64,000 nt of DNA from Rhizomys pruinosus. Taxonomy: Eukaryota > Chordata > Mammalia > Rodentia > Spalacidae. A program made the position numbers and the translations under genes. The notes below the pieces were generated by a model that was given only the letters and a program-made list of their open reading frames with translations, had not been told where the DNA came from and did no database searches. Location: contig VZQC01000396.1 in NCBI GenBank assembly GCA_009823505.1, positions 376,275 to 440,274 of the forward strand, written 5' to 3'. Shown piece by piece: positions 24,195-36,500 of this stretch (its first letter is position 1; each line of letters opens with the position of its first letter).

Positions 24195-24290
24195 GAGGGG
24201 CTGGAGAAATGGCTCAGTGGTTAAGAGCGCCGACTATTCTTGCAGAGGACCCATGCTCGAGTCCCAGCACCCACATGGCAGCTAAGAACC
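24195..24290 (+). mobile_element. B2 SINE head fragment
   Basis: The B2 head ('ggggctggagaaatggctca', 'gaggacccatgctcgagtcc') stops at about 24,290, immediately before a B1 at 24,297. No B2 3' half is found after that B1. Confidence 0.85.
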
Positions 24291-24296
24291 ATTTTT

Positions 24297-24478
24297 TAAG
24301 CCGGGCGTGGTGGTACACACCTTTAATCCTAGCACTCAGGAGGCAGAGGCAGAGACAGAAGCAGGTGGATCTCTGTGAGTTCAAGGCCAGTCTGGTTTAC
24401 AGAGTGAGTTCCAGGCCAGCTGGGGCTATAGGGAGAACCTGTCTCAAAACAAACAAACAAACAAACAAAAAACCCTAA
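24297..24478 (+). mobile_element. B1 SINE with (CAAA)n tail
   Basis: Sense B1 with an expanded 'gcagaggcagagacagaagc' segment, ending in (AAAC)n. Confidence 0.94.
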
Positions 24479-24488
24479 AGAATAGTGA

Positions 24489-24712
24489 GGGGGCTGGAGA
24501 GATGGCTTGGCAGTTAAGAGCACTGGCTGCTATTGCAGAGGACCTGGATTCAGTTACCAGCATCCACATGACCGCTAACAACTGTTGGTAACTCCACTTA
24601 CAGGGGAGCCAATGCTCAGTTTTGACCTCCACAGGCATTGCACCACACGGGTGGATTTACATACATACAGGTAATACACACATACACATGAAGTTAAGAA
24701 ATAATAAGCAAA
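24489..24712 (+). mobile_element. B2 SINE
   Basis: Sense B2: 'ggggctggagagatggcttg' head, 'caggcattgcaccacacggg' body, A-rich tail. It belongs to a B1-B1-B2 cluster between 23.7 and 24.7 kb. Confidence 0.93.
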
Positions 24713-24942
24713 TTAAAAAAGAATGAGGATAATTTAAATCCATGCCAAATTCTTACAGTATTTAGACCAGTGGTAAGGCAGGCAAGTTGGGTTTGCTGTG
24801 TGGAAGTGCTTTGGAAGAGATGACTTTGTTCTTGGGTTTATATTTGAAAGGCTTTGTCTACTCTTCAAAGTCATTTTATACCACAATTGTAAAAACACAA
24901 TGTTTAGCCATGGCCTAGTACAGAATTTTTCATGTGGCTTTC

Positions 24943-25134
24943 TTTTTTAAAATTTTTATTTTATTTTTATGTGTATGAGTATATTGACTGCATTATATAA
25001 GTATGATGTCATCAGATTCCCTGGAACTGAAGTTACAGATGGTTGTTAGCCACCATCTGTGTGCTAGGACTTGAACCCTGGTCCTCTGCAAGAGCAGGCA
25101 GTGCTTTTAAGGGCTGACCCATCTCTCCAGCCCT
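24943..25134 (-). mobile_element. B2 SINE
   Basis: Antisense B2, inverted relative to the one at 24489: AT-rich tail at left, head 'gggctgacccatctctccag' at right. Confidence 0.9.
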
Positions 25135-25260
25135 ATCATGTGGCTCTCTAGAATGGCTTTTTGGTGAAGCCAATGAAGTAAACTTAAAAGGTTAACCAGG
25201 ACCAACATTCAAGTGGGAAAATCCTCCATGATCTGTGAGTTGAATATGAACACTACAAGA

Positions 25261-25408
25261 CCTGGAGCTCGTCCTCCCCTCCCCACACATACCCCAGTGT
25301 CCTGGAGCTCGTTCTCCCCTCCCCACACATACCCCAGTGTTCTGCAGCTCGTCCTCCCCTCCCCACACGTACCCCAGTGTTCTGCAGCTCGTCCTCCCCT
25401 CCCCATAC
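25261..25408. repeat. 40-bp tandem repeat, about 3.7 copies
   Basis: The unit contains 'agctcgtcctcccctcccca' followed by 'cacataccccagtgttctgc'. The last copy is incomplete. Loose CA-rich microsatellite sequence continues at 25,430-25,645. Confidence 0.9.
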
Positions 25409-25645
25409 CCATTTACACACTTATGTATTCATGTGTTCATACACACGCATGCAGTGACACAGTCCCCCACCTCCAAAACATCCCCATGCATACATAACTC
25501 ACAAGTATACTGACATACAGACTTTTAGCTTCTACATATATTGTGTACACACACACACATGCACACTCACTGGCATATTCCACATATATTGTGTATACAC
25601 ACACACTGGCATATTCCACATATGTGTACACACACACACACACTC

Positions 25646-27000
25646 ATTCATGCACTGGCATATTCCTTCTGGCTCTCCTGAATCCCATGTGCACACACAG
25701 CCTCTGCAGAAAGAGGAGACATGGAAAGCTGTCTTATTTCTGCACCTCACTCTACCTCCAGATTCTGCTCCCTTAAGACAGAGCCTGAAGTGTCTGTTTA
25801 ATAGATTCAATTACTCCAGGCTCCTGAGACCTTCCAACTTAATTCTTATTGCATTAAGGTGTCAGATAATTTGGGAATAAATGGGGGAAAGGCGGCCTCA
25901 GATTTTGAAGGGTAAGTCTTCTAGACTGTAGTCATCCCGAAGACATAGATGATAAATAGAACTCCAGAGGTGGCCTGGAAGACAGACTCTAGCTTTTATA
26001 GGCAAGGTTCTGGCCTGAAGGACAGAGGACTCTGGGTAGCGGCTCTGCTGCTGTGTGGAGGGGCTGGCCCCTCAGCTGTCCTTCCCAGAGGCAGCTGAGG
26101 GTAAGGAATGTGGACCCTCTGTGTGAATTCTAGCTTCACCAAAGACCACCTGTGTGACCATGAGCATGATCCTTATCTGCTGAAAAATAGGTACAATAAT
26201 AGTATGGATTTCCTGAAGGGTGGTTGTGAGATTAAGGAAGCCGGGCAGATCTCACCTAACAAAGCCCCCCCGCCCCCCGCCTCCCCTTGTATTTGTGGCT
26301 TATGGGCCAAACAAGGCTGAGAAGCTGGAAGGGTCAGAGGTGGGATCCAGCCTTGGTCCCATGGGACCTATCCTAAGCAACAGGGCCATTTCCACACTCT
26401 GTCAAGCCAGAGCAACCCCCCCCCCCCGCCCATGGACCATCTTTTGGCACAGGGCAGCTAGTGCTGCTGAGTTCAGGGTGCGCATGAGGAGCCCACATTC
26501 AGTGAGGGGCTGCTCCTCATCAGCTGCCCCCACCATCCCTACCCACAGGGCCCTGAGTGGTCTCAGCCCAGTCCTCACCAGTCCCCCCCATACCCGGGGG
26601 CCCCTGTGTTGCTGGGCGCCCGGCCTCTTTCCCTGTTTCCAGCTAACCCTGCTGTGGATCCGCCACCCTCTCTTCCACATCACTTATTAAAGGAGATCTC
26701 ATCAGCATCCAAGGTTAGATGATCTCTGTTGAGATTTTGCTGCCCTCTAAAAGGGCTTTGAAAGACAAGAGATCCTGGTTCAATTTCAGCCTCATCGCTT
26801 CCTCGCCTCTCGCCCTTAGGAATGTTAGCATTTCTCATACCTCATTCACCAGGAGTTGGGGGTAAAAATCTTTGCTTCTCAAACCCATTGTGCCCACTAC
26901 ATGCTAGGCAGTCAACATGACCTTCCCCTTGACTGTGAAAGCTCACAAGGGAAGGACCCTCGCCGAAGAAACATCTGCTTCAGCAAACTAGAGATCAGAA
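25646..27000. other. Proximal upstream region of Tub
   Basis: Repeat-poor unique sequence leading into the CpG island, including a C-run at 26,408-26,418. No exon recognised. An alternative first exon for the long TUB isoform known in human was looked for by its basic N-terminal sequence and not seen anywhere in the window. Confidence 0.45.
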
Positions 27001-27379
27001 GGTTCCGAGGCGGGCGTGTGGGAAGGAGTGTGGGAGGGACGCAGCCTTAGTGCTAGGACCCGAGGCTCCCCGTCCCTAAGTGGACTCTCATCCCTGCGCT
27101 GCCCAGAAGGAGCGCCCTCCGGGCGGCGGTGGTCCACATCCTCGGCGGGGGTGGGGTCCCGGAGGGCGGGGCGGAGCAGGGGCGGGGCGGCTGCCACGCA
27201 GAGCCGGCCAGTGCGGGGCTGGGCGCGGGCGGAGCGGTCTCTGCTTCCCGCGCGCTCCCGCGCTCCCGCGCGCTCCCGCCGCTTCGCCCTCGGCGCAGGC
27301 AGCCGCTCTGGGATCCCGCGGCCGGGGGCCTGGCGTGCGGCGCGGGCCTCGGCGGGGCCCAGCGGCCGGGCCCGGGAGG

Positions 27380-27511
27380 ATGCGGCCCGGGGCGGCCCGA
27401 GAGCTGAGCAGGGCCCCCGCGCCAGCCCCGAGCCCCGGCCTCGAGAGCCGCAGCCGCCCCGCCCCCGGGAAACATGACTTCCAAGCCGCATTCCGACTGG
27501 ATTCCCTACAG
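27380..27511 (+). promoter_or_regulatory. Upstream ORF overlapping the Tub start codon
   Basis: An ATG at 27380 with A at -3 opens a frame that is +1 relative to the Tub ATG at 27474. It stays open through the exon 1 donor and ends at a TGA at 35349-35351 after splicing into exon 2, giving 47 codons. If the 5'UTR starts upstream of 27380, this would be an overlapping uORF that could lower Tub translation. Whether it is conserved or translated is unknown. Confidence 0.45.
27474..27511 (+). CDS. Tub: Tub coding exon 1
   Basis: Encodes residues 1-12 ([12 protein letters not shown]) and the first two bases of Ser13. The ATG context is aaacATGa (A at -3). The donor is ag|gtacgc. This is the short-isoform first exon. 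Its 5'UTR upstream is GC-rich and CpG-dense. Confidence 0.97.
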
Positions 27512-30500
27512 GTACGCGGGGCCTGGGACCCACCTCCAGCGCGGGGGGCTAGGGGAGGGCGGGGGCGCGCAGCTTGGACGCAGCGTCGGTCCGGCCCTGT
27601 GGCCTGCTCGCAGGGCGTCTGTGCCCGGCATCCTCAGCGACCCTGGAGGCGCTGGCCTTCCCCATCCCAACTTTGAGGGACTCGCAGGCTCCGGCCCTGC
27701 TCCACCCCCCTCCACCGCCGGGATACTGAAAAGCCATGTAGGGTTGGGCAGCACCCGAGACACGCGCCTGTAAGGCATGTGCGCACACACCCCTGCATCT
27801 GCACGCTGCACACAGCACATCTGCGCGTTGAGCTCAAGATACCCCTGCTGGTCAGTTCACATCCCCAGAGCGAAGGTTCATGGAGACAGTTATTCTAAAC
27901 GAAGACCACATGGCGGCTCACACATAACTGAACCAATTTCTGAGCCACCCTAGTGCATACTTACAAATCTGTGCACATTCACGTCCTGGATCAGAATACT
28001 CGACGCTACCTACTCACAAGTACAACTCGGTGCTTTTCAGAGATTCAGTAGTAAGTAACCTGCTTGCTAACAAAACAAGCTCACAATACAAAGAACTGTC
28101 GTCATAGGCACAACAGCTCTCGATCCTTGATACTTCCTGTTCCTGGATACCTGATCTAACCCAAGGAAAGCCCTGGTCTTGTGGGGGGGGGGGGGATCGT
28201 CTCCAGCCTCACACAGGTGTAGGCCAGGCTCTTCCCCGTCCACTCGAATTCCATTCTATTACCAGAGAAAAGCGCTCATCGCCATAGCAGCGCCAGATTC
28301 TTGGCGACTCATTGGTTCTCTGGTTGCCATGGGCTACTGGCTATCTCTAAGCCTCCTGGAGAGGCATGTGTGTAAAACGGGTGCTGGATTGCGAAGACCC
28401 ACTTTTTATTACTGACCCAGGTGCACGTGCCAGAGGTTGACCCACATGGTTTACGCGGTGTGACTGCTCCCAGTCACTGACGGAAAGTGCTCTGACAGCT
28501 CTTGCAGGAGTCTGTCCAGATAGAATCCCAAACAGAAACCAGCTGAAACTGCCTAGGCTTGTTAAAAGCTGATCTTTTTAACAACAGTCACCTGACACTG
28601 GCCTGGGATTTCAGAATTTGACTTGAAAATTGTGTCTATGATCTCAGCTTCTGTGGGGCTCCCTGAGATATTTTCCATCTCCCCACCAACACACAGAGAG
28701 ACCCATGTGCACACGTGAGTCATGCACAGAATCTCCTGCAGACATGCATTCACAACTGAGTCACACATGGATAGAGAGAGAACTCCAGTTGGGAACTGGG
28801 GACTGAGGTGGTGCTAACTCAGCATCTCCCCTGGACATATATCCAGGTTGGGGGTGCAGATGGTCTCTGGAGCGTTCTGGTATTTCTTGGCACTTGTGGG
28901 CTCAGGATCTTCTAGAAGTTCATGCACCCTGTAGAATATCACTGACCTTTTTGTCTTCCGGCAGAGGTGTAGGCCATTGCCTGTGGACTGAACACGCCCC
29001 AGTGCATGGAAGTACCCGTGAGGAGCTCCAGATGCAAGGCAGTGGGCACACGTAGCAGCAATGTGACTGGGAGGATGATGGCTTGATTAGGTTCTGGCAG
29101 ATGGGAGGCTGAGCCAGGCCAGAGCATGGTTTAAGGAGGGAGCTAAAGGTGAAAGCAACTTGCAGAGTAGGAGCTGGTCATAGAGAAAAATCTCTCTTGA
29201 GCTAGCGAGGATTCTGCGTGTTCCTAGGAAAAGAGAACCCAGGGAGATAGGATTGTCTCTGAGAAATGACTCTCCTGTACCAAGTGCCCAAGGCATTGGT
29301 ATCCTGCAAAGACTGACACTCAACCCAGCCCAGGTTTAACCACCTTCCGTTCTCCTTCCCACTCACAGCATAGAGCACAGAATCCTGCCACTCTGGAAGC
29401 CTAGCCCGGAAAACCGCTTGGCACCCTGGTGGCCCGCCTTGCTTGCTTTCCCCATTTCCTGTCTCCCACCCTGCCTTCTTGTTCTGTACAGTAGGGAGGG
29501 TAGGTGTTCGACGGGGTATAGGCTGACATCAAAAGTTGCTAAGATCCTCCCCTCCCCTGCTCAGTCTTTCTGGGCAAACACTGGGCCTGGGAAAGTGTTG
29601 GACGTGGAGTATAGACTTCCAGGATGAGGGGACTGGGCTGAGAAGCTGGCTGAGAGAAGGGGGGTTCAAATGGCCCTTTGCGCCGACTGAGTTGCTGATT
29701 GCAGCCCAAGCCACAAGCCTGTTTGTTGGGTGGCAGAAAACTGGGACAGAAGACAGACAAGGCGTTTTTCTTGCAGCTGGGGATTATGTGCATGTGCTTT
29801 GACTGGCACAAGTTCCCTAGTGCCACAGTATGTCTGACTGGAATGTGGCATATGGGGAAGACAGGCTGACTGCATGGTAGCTCTGCTGGCGAGCTTTTAC
29901 TCCCTCTGTGAAGGTTGCATCCTGCATTCCCTGGGCTCGACTCATCTTCCTCAAAGCAGTGATAGTTGGTGATAATCTTCTTATGGGTAATTTTGGCTAT
30001 GTTTCTAATGATTATGGATTAAGCTCAACTATAGTCATCTGTCTTTGCCTTTTATTTTCCATTACTGATAATTCCCAATTCTGCCATTTTCTCTGTCTCT
30101 ATGCTTAAGGATTATAAAATCCTGTGGTGTATGACTGTACAACCTTTAAATAAAAATATTATTTTATGTGCATGAGTGTGTTGTCTGCCTGTGTGTAAGT
30201 GCTCCTGCGTTGAGCAGTGCCCATGAAGGTCAGAAGAGGGCATTGGATCCCCTGGAACTGGAGTTACTGAAGGTTGTTAGCCACCACGTGGGCACTGGGA
30301 ACTGAACCCAGGTCCTCTGCAAGAGCAGCCAGTGCCCTTAAGCACTGAGCCATCTCTCCATCCCTGATGCTATAACCTTTTATAAGTTGTAAGTGGGTGG
30401 GGTTCTGTTAGAAAGGACTATGCAGCCAATGACTGGGCTTGGGCTTGTCTTCAGTGCCCTTTTTTTTTTTTAACACGGTTTATTATTCACTAGTTTTATG

Positions 30501-33500
30501 TGTGTGTGTACCTGCATATGTTTATGTGAAACAGATGCATGCAGGAGCCTGTGGAGGCCAGAAGAGGGCATCAGATCCTCTGGAACTGGAGTTACAGGCA
30601 GTTGTGAGCCACCATTTGGGTGGTGCAAACTGAACCTGTATCCTCTGCAAGATCAGCCAGTGCTCTTAACCAATGAGCCATCTCTCCAGCACCATCTCCA
30701 GTACTCCTGTCTGCACAGTTGGTCCTGAGGCAGTGCCCAGGATTTTCCCTCACCAAGTCATGAACTGTTTCAGACCAGGGACCTCATGTGATTTCTGGCA
30801 TAGATAGGATGCCTGTCTCTTTGAATCAAAGTGATGTCAAGCCTCAGGCAACATTTAGAGCTTCTTCAACTTCCTGGTTCATTACATACCTAAGCTTTCA
30901 AAACACTTGAAGGGGATATCATGGTCTTCATCACAGTGAGACCATTGAACCCCTGCTTGCAAGGCACTCCCCAGCACATGGGCATATCGGGATGGAAGGC
31001 TTGCACTTGCTCTCTCCATGCCCCCTATTTGTAGGATCCCTGCCAAGTGTCTTCAACCAGCCAGTTGTGACTGGAAAGTTCTTTGTTGGGTTGAGCCTAA
31101 GCGAATCTCTGGGCTCCTCTCTTTCTGACACTCATTAATAGTCCTCCATCACTTGCTCTCTGCTTTCTAGGGAGCAGCATTAGTGATTGAGCAAGACCCC
31201 CAACCGCTTCAGTTCTGCTGCTAGGTTTAGCCTTGGGGGTGTCCTACTCTGGCCATCTCTAGCAGCTTCTTCCAGAAACTCCACCAGCTAGGATCACAGG
31301 CTCCTTTTGCATGCTTGAACATTATAAAACCCCATGGCACGTGCTTAAAACAAAATTGATTACAGGGCATGTTCTCCAGTAGATCTGAATTACTAAGTCA
31401 AGGCCAGTGTCATAACAACTTTAATGGAACCCCTGGCTGGAAAGGGAGGATCCATCCCAGAAGGCAGAACTCCCATGAGTATCATGGTCCTTCCCCTACG
31501 GAACTGCTCCCATTGCCAACCTTGTGCCAAGCAACTGCAAGGCAACAGGAGCCATGGGCGTGGTCTCACCTGGGTCTGGCAGTGGGCACAGGGTTGCAGT
31601 CAGAGGCTCTGGGTGACTTGTTCTTACAGCCTGATTCTCTGATTTCTAAGTTCGGGGTGGGGGGGGGCATCCACTGGGGCCCAGGGGAAGAATGAGGGTA
31701 GGAAGAAGGGGGTGGGGCACAGGGTGGCAAAGTAGATTTGAAGGGAACATGCAGATGGCAGAGTCTGTCCCTAGGTTGTGCTGGCCTGGGCCTCTGATAG
31801 TGCTTGTAGAGAAGCTGGAGCTTACAAAGCGTGTGGGAAGTCAGAATGGAATGCTTTCCTCACGCACTGGCCACACTAGGCTTTTTCAGCCCCCAGCAGA
31901 AATGCTCCCTTTTAGTGGTTTACTTCCCAGATACCTAACCTTCCCAGTACCTCCAGGGGAATGAGTGGTCATAGATAGCCTGGCTTCATGGGAAGTGAGA
32001 GTTGCCACCTTTTTGGCCCTGGGTGGAACAAACTGGGGGACACTGCAGCCTGGAGCCAGTGACAAGTGCATTCCTGGGCCTTCTAGGTCTGGCTTCCAGC
32101 AGGAAGCAGCCATAATGAAGGAGCCGCCAGGTCAGCTGGAATACCCATTCATCAGTGCCCTGTCTCTGTCTGAGCCTCCTGGCGGGGCTGCAGCTGGCAG
32201 CCTGGGCTTGGCAGTGATTCCATAATTGGAACCAGAGTCATTAAAAAGCCATTAATGTCTCCTTGCATGGTTGTCATTTAGTGCAGCCTAGAACCGTGCC
32301 CATCAGAGAGTCAGGGTAGGGAGGTGTTATGAGGAAGACAGACACCCCAGGAATGACACTGCAGTGGAGCCAGAGGCAGGGCCGCTGGTGGGGGTGGAGA
32401 ACGGAGCCTGGCTCTGCTCTCCCTGGAGAGAGGCATCATTGTAGTCACTGTTCCCACGTAGGCTGCTGTGCTGGGGGTTCTTTTGTTATACACCATGGAG
32501 TTTGTCTCTGCCCAGATGCACTGTCCTCACCAAACACCCTCCCAGGACAAGCTGGTCCCTGCTAGGCAGGTGGCCGTGGTATCCTTGCAGCTTTCCTGGA
32601 ACCCTGGTGGGTAGGTATATCGTAGGACCTTCCATGTGGGGGTTTGGACTAGAGCGGGCCCCTTCCCCCCAGCCACACCCCTGCCATGCACCCCTCCTTT
32701 TGTGCATTTAAATATTCCTGGGGCTAGGTATCTGTGGCTTCTAGAATCTTTCTCAAAAACTGGCCCTTGTGTTGATCCTTTTCTGAGGGCCATGGCTAAG
32801 TCTCTTCTACCTGGTTCTTTTTGGTAATGATGTTACTTAAGCCTGTGGCTCTTTGTCCTTATTCCCCACCAGGAAATGGAGATGGGGACAGAGGGAAGGG
32901 AAGTACTGTGGTCATGGAAAACAGCCTCTGACCCCAAATACAACTGCATGGAAAGTCAAGGGCAGTGTAACAGCGCCCTGTGGTAGGAAGACAGCCTTGT
33001 ACAGCACAGGGCACTGAGGTCACTGTTTCTGGAAACTTTTTAGCCAAACTGCTTCTTGAGCTCGAGATGGCTTTCCTGATGTCACTTCACCTTTTCAAAA
33101 TGTCTCCAGAAGTCTGCATCACCACTTGTGGAAAGCATAATCTTTGCTCCGCTCAGGGAACACTAGTGCCTGGGATGACCCTGGTGGTGGCCTCCATTCC
33201 CAGCACTGCCCTCTGAAAGGGTGTGACTTGTGACCTCCCAGTGAGCTATGCAGTGGCCTCTCCCACTGGTGAAAAGGAAATCAGCACTGACCAATGTAGG
33301 CCACCAGGGACTTGTGTGTCTAGGCCACTAGCACATGACTGCAAGTCTCACAGTCTGCCTGGCCCAGCCACAGCACGTCTGGGTCTCAGACCCCGCTGTT
33401 CCTGTCAGCAGGTGCCATTTGCAGAGCCTTACTGCATTTTTCATCCATATTCTGGAAGGGGAGAGTACGTGTGCACTGCCGCTGCCACTGACCTTGGTGG

Positions 33501-36500
33501 ACAGTTTGGTTTGGAAGTCAGTTGGAGCGAGCGCTCACTGACACAAGGAGCAGAGGTGGTAGGGAGCTGTGGGCTCTCAGGCCTGGTGAGGACCGTGGTG
33601 TCCTTTCTAGAGGTCCTCAGTGGCACCTGTCGCCTCGGCCAGCGTGCCTCAGCGACAGAAGGGGTCGCCTTCAGGAAGCCCAGATGCTGTGTGCTCTCGG
33701 GCAGTCTGTCTTCAGAAGACTGAGGGCCGGCTTTGAGATGTATTTTCTCCTGCGCTCTAGCAATTGAGGCTTTGGTGAATGAGGCCACTTTGTGCACAGC
33801 CAAACGTCATAGTTGGGTCTCCTCTGATGTGCAGAGCAACCCAGAGGTACCAGGAAAAGGCCTTCCTATGTCAAGTAGTCAAGGCAACTGTCAGTTAAAA
33901 TGGCACATAGTCCTTGTAGATTATGGCCGGGGAGGTGAATGGTGAGGGATGGCTAGCTACTTAGAAATGTTAATTTAAGGGATCTGCAGGTCATTAATTG
34001 TCCCAGATAGAAAAGGCAGCTGTCACAAAGTAGACATGGCTTTACCTCATTTTTGGAGTGATTTGACCTTCTCTTTCCTTTCTGTGCACACTGTACTTAC
34101 CTTTAAAGAAGTAAGCCCACTTCTTACACAGGGGTCTCCACACACATGAGTTCCTGCTACAGTTCCTTCTAGCCCTACCCACATCTGATGAACTCAGGTC
34201 TGCATGAGCAGGTCTGGTACAGCCATACCACAGCATAACTGTGAGGCAACCTGGGGCTTCCAGAGCTCCCCACATCAGGCCCCTTCACCCCTGGCAGCAT
34301 CTGAGTTGGGCTTCCATGGCTTTTGGGCCTGGGGTATCTTGGTCTTATAAGAAAGCCAACGAGTTAGGAGCTTCCTGTTTGTGCTCCCCTTCCTGGAATT
34401 CAAGCCCAGCCTGTGTGAGAAGAGATTGCCTCATGGGATTCAAGGATCTGATACCTCTGGAATTGCTTGTACCTGCCATGTCTGTAGCTGGTGACAGGCC
34501 CATCGTCCATTGTTGGGCTGTCCATTAGCTAGTTGTGTCTGCCCTGAACACATTCTTGCTCAGCCCTGAGAGAACTGCTTGGTTTCTTGGTGTGTCCCAA
34601 ATGAGGTCACACTGCTGTTTAAGGGAGAGCAACCTATCCCCTCTGTCTGCCTGGGCAGGGGGCAGCAGTTAGGGCTGGGGAGATGGTCTGCCCTGGGGGA
34701 CACAACCTTCCCCAGAAAGGACAGGAAGGAGGAAGAAGCTGATGAGATCCCTGTAGAGAGCGGGGGAAGCAGATCCCTGGCGTGCAGGGTCTTCCTTTGC
34801 TCCACTTGTGGCTGATGCCTCTACTTGGCTCCTTTGATGTCTTCAAACCTGGCCTTGCTCAGGGATCTGAGGGGAGCAATTCATCATATTTTTGCTAGGG
34901 CCAGGCAGGCTTCAAAGTCTTGAGGGAAAAAGAGGAGAAAAAGCTACCAACATGGCAGAAATGTGGCAGAACTTTTGTTTTCTGTGGGTCTTTGTTTGGG
35001 GATAGGGCCTCACATAACCCCTGCTGACTTGAACTCCTGTCCTCCTTTCTCTGTGTCCTAGTGCTGGGATTACAAGAGTGAACCACCACTCCCGGCTCAA
35101 AGGTTTTGTTGTATCTGTGCTGGGGATCAAGTCCAGGGCTTGGTTATACGAGGCAAGTGCCTGCCAATGAAGGTCCTCCTCCCCTAGATGGCAGGCTCCA
35201 TCTTCCTCTGTCTACCATGTGGACTCCCTGGGAGCCATGATGGTTGATTTTTTTAATGGGCGGATTTGAGTGTGGGGTGGTGTGGACTGTCTCCTGGTGC
35301 CTAGCGGGCAGCCCTGAGTACGCCTCTCTCCTCGTGCAGTGTCCTAGATGATGAGGGCAGCAGCCTGAGGCAGCAGAAGCTTGACCGGCAGGTGAGTGAG
35401 GCTGCACCCCGGGGAAGGCGGTCAGCCGGGGGTCTCTTCCCTCGGTGACCAGTTCCAGAGTTCCCCTGCCCCAGTATTTGCTGCTTTGACCATGCTGGCT
35501 CCTGGGGGTGGGGGCCACTTCTTTGGGGAATAGACACTGGGTGTGTGATCCTGCAAGGCAGTCCCCAGAGCTGACTTTTGCCATTCTTTCCTAAACCCCA
35601 AGTCTTAAATCCCAGGGCTTAGACCCCAGTGTGACCTCTGGAGCTCAGCCCAGTGAGCAGAGTGTTCCCTGTTGCCCACCGTGGGAGCCCCTTCCTCCTG
35701 GTGTGGTGGTGGGCTAGTCCACCTCTGTGTCTGCCCCTGTGCCTATGCAGCGGGCCCTGCTGGAGCAGAAGCAGAAGAAGAAGCGCCAGGAGCCCCTGAT
35801 GGTGCAGGCCAATGCAGATGGGCGTCCCCGGAGCAGGCGGGCCCGGCAGTCTGAGGAGCAAGCACCCCTGGTGGAGTCCTACCTCAGCAGCAGCGGCAGC
35901 ACCAGCTACCAAGGTACACCCCACCTCTGCGTCCCCCCTGCCAGCTTGGGGCATCACAACCCAGGGACGCGAAGGACCCATCCCGTCAGGGTTTGTCCAG
36001 GCTGAATGTCCAGCCCAAGTGCATAGCTGGGTGGGATGGGTGGAAAAATGCATTTATCCTTGGGTTTTGTACCGGAATCCGGTACTCAGGCCAGAAGGCT
36101 CAGGCTTACAGATCAGAGAGTTCAGAAGTCCCGTTTTCTGATCTGGAATATTTCTCTGGGACCCTGCACCCCACCTGCATTCGTTCCTGAGAAGTTCCAT
36201 CACTCATCCTCCTGCCTCACCCCAGCTAGGGACTCCTGGGTCACACGCTTCCTTCCTCTGAGCCCTGCACACAGCGTGCATGTGGTTGCTGGCCCCAGCT
36301 AAAGACTCCTTCAGGGCTGCCGGTCACTGCAGCCTAGCGCTGCCGTCCTCACACTTTGCTCTCAGCAGAGCCCACTGTGAGAATTCTCTCAGCTCATCTT
36401 GCTGAGCTGTGGCTCTTTGGCATCTGTGTGCCAGGACCTCCATCCTGCTTAGGTAGGCTCATCACCAGACAAGCCCCAGGCCCCACATGAGAATGCAGAC

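Larger units (their letters stand above)
27010..27720 (+). promoter_or_regulatory. Tub: CpG island promoter of Tub
   Basis: GC content and CpG density rise sharply compared with both flanks. Four GGGCGG boxes cluster at 27164-27190 in the run gggcggggcgg...ggggcggggcgg, about 285 bp before the start codon, and a reverse-oriented CCGCCC box lies near 27,453. No TATA box is apparent at a suitable place, as expected of a dispersed CpG-island promoter. The exact transcription start cannot be read from sequence. Confidence 0.8.
27512..35339 (+). other. Tub: Tub intron 1 (7.8 kb)
   Basis: GT-AG intron (gtacgc...cgtgcag). It contains two antisense B2 elements, a B1 relic, a G-run at about 28,183, and a repeat-free block at about 31,970-32,290 rich in homeodomain-like motifs. 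First introns behind CpG-island promoters often hold enhancers, but none is proven here. Confidence 0.85.

Noticed and set aside
27016..27676. Several 90-198-codon open frames across the CpG island on both strands
   Set aside because: High GC makes stop codons rare. None matches a known protein, and composition is Gly/Arg/Pro/Ala-rich as expected by chance. Only the uORF from 27380 was kept, as a possible regulatory feature.
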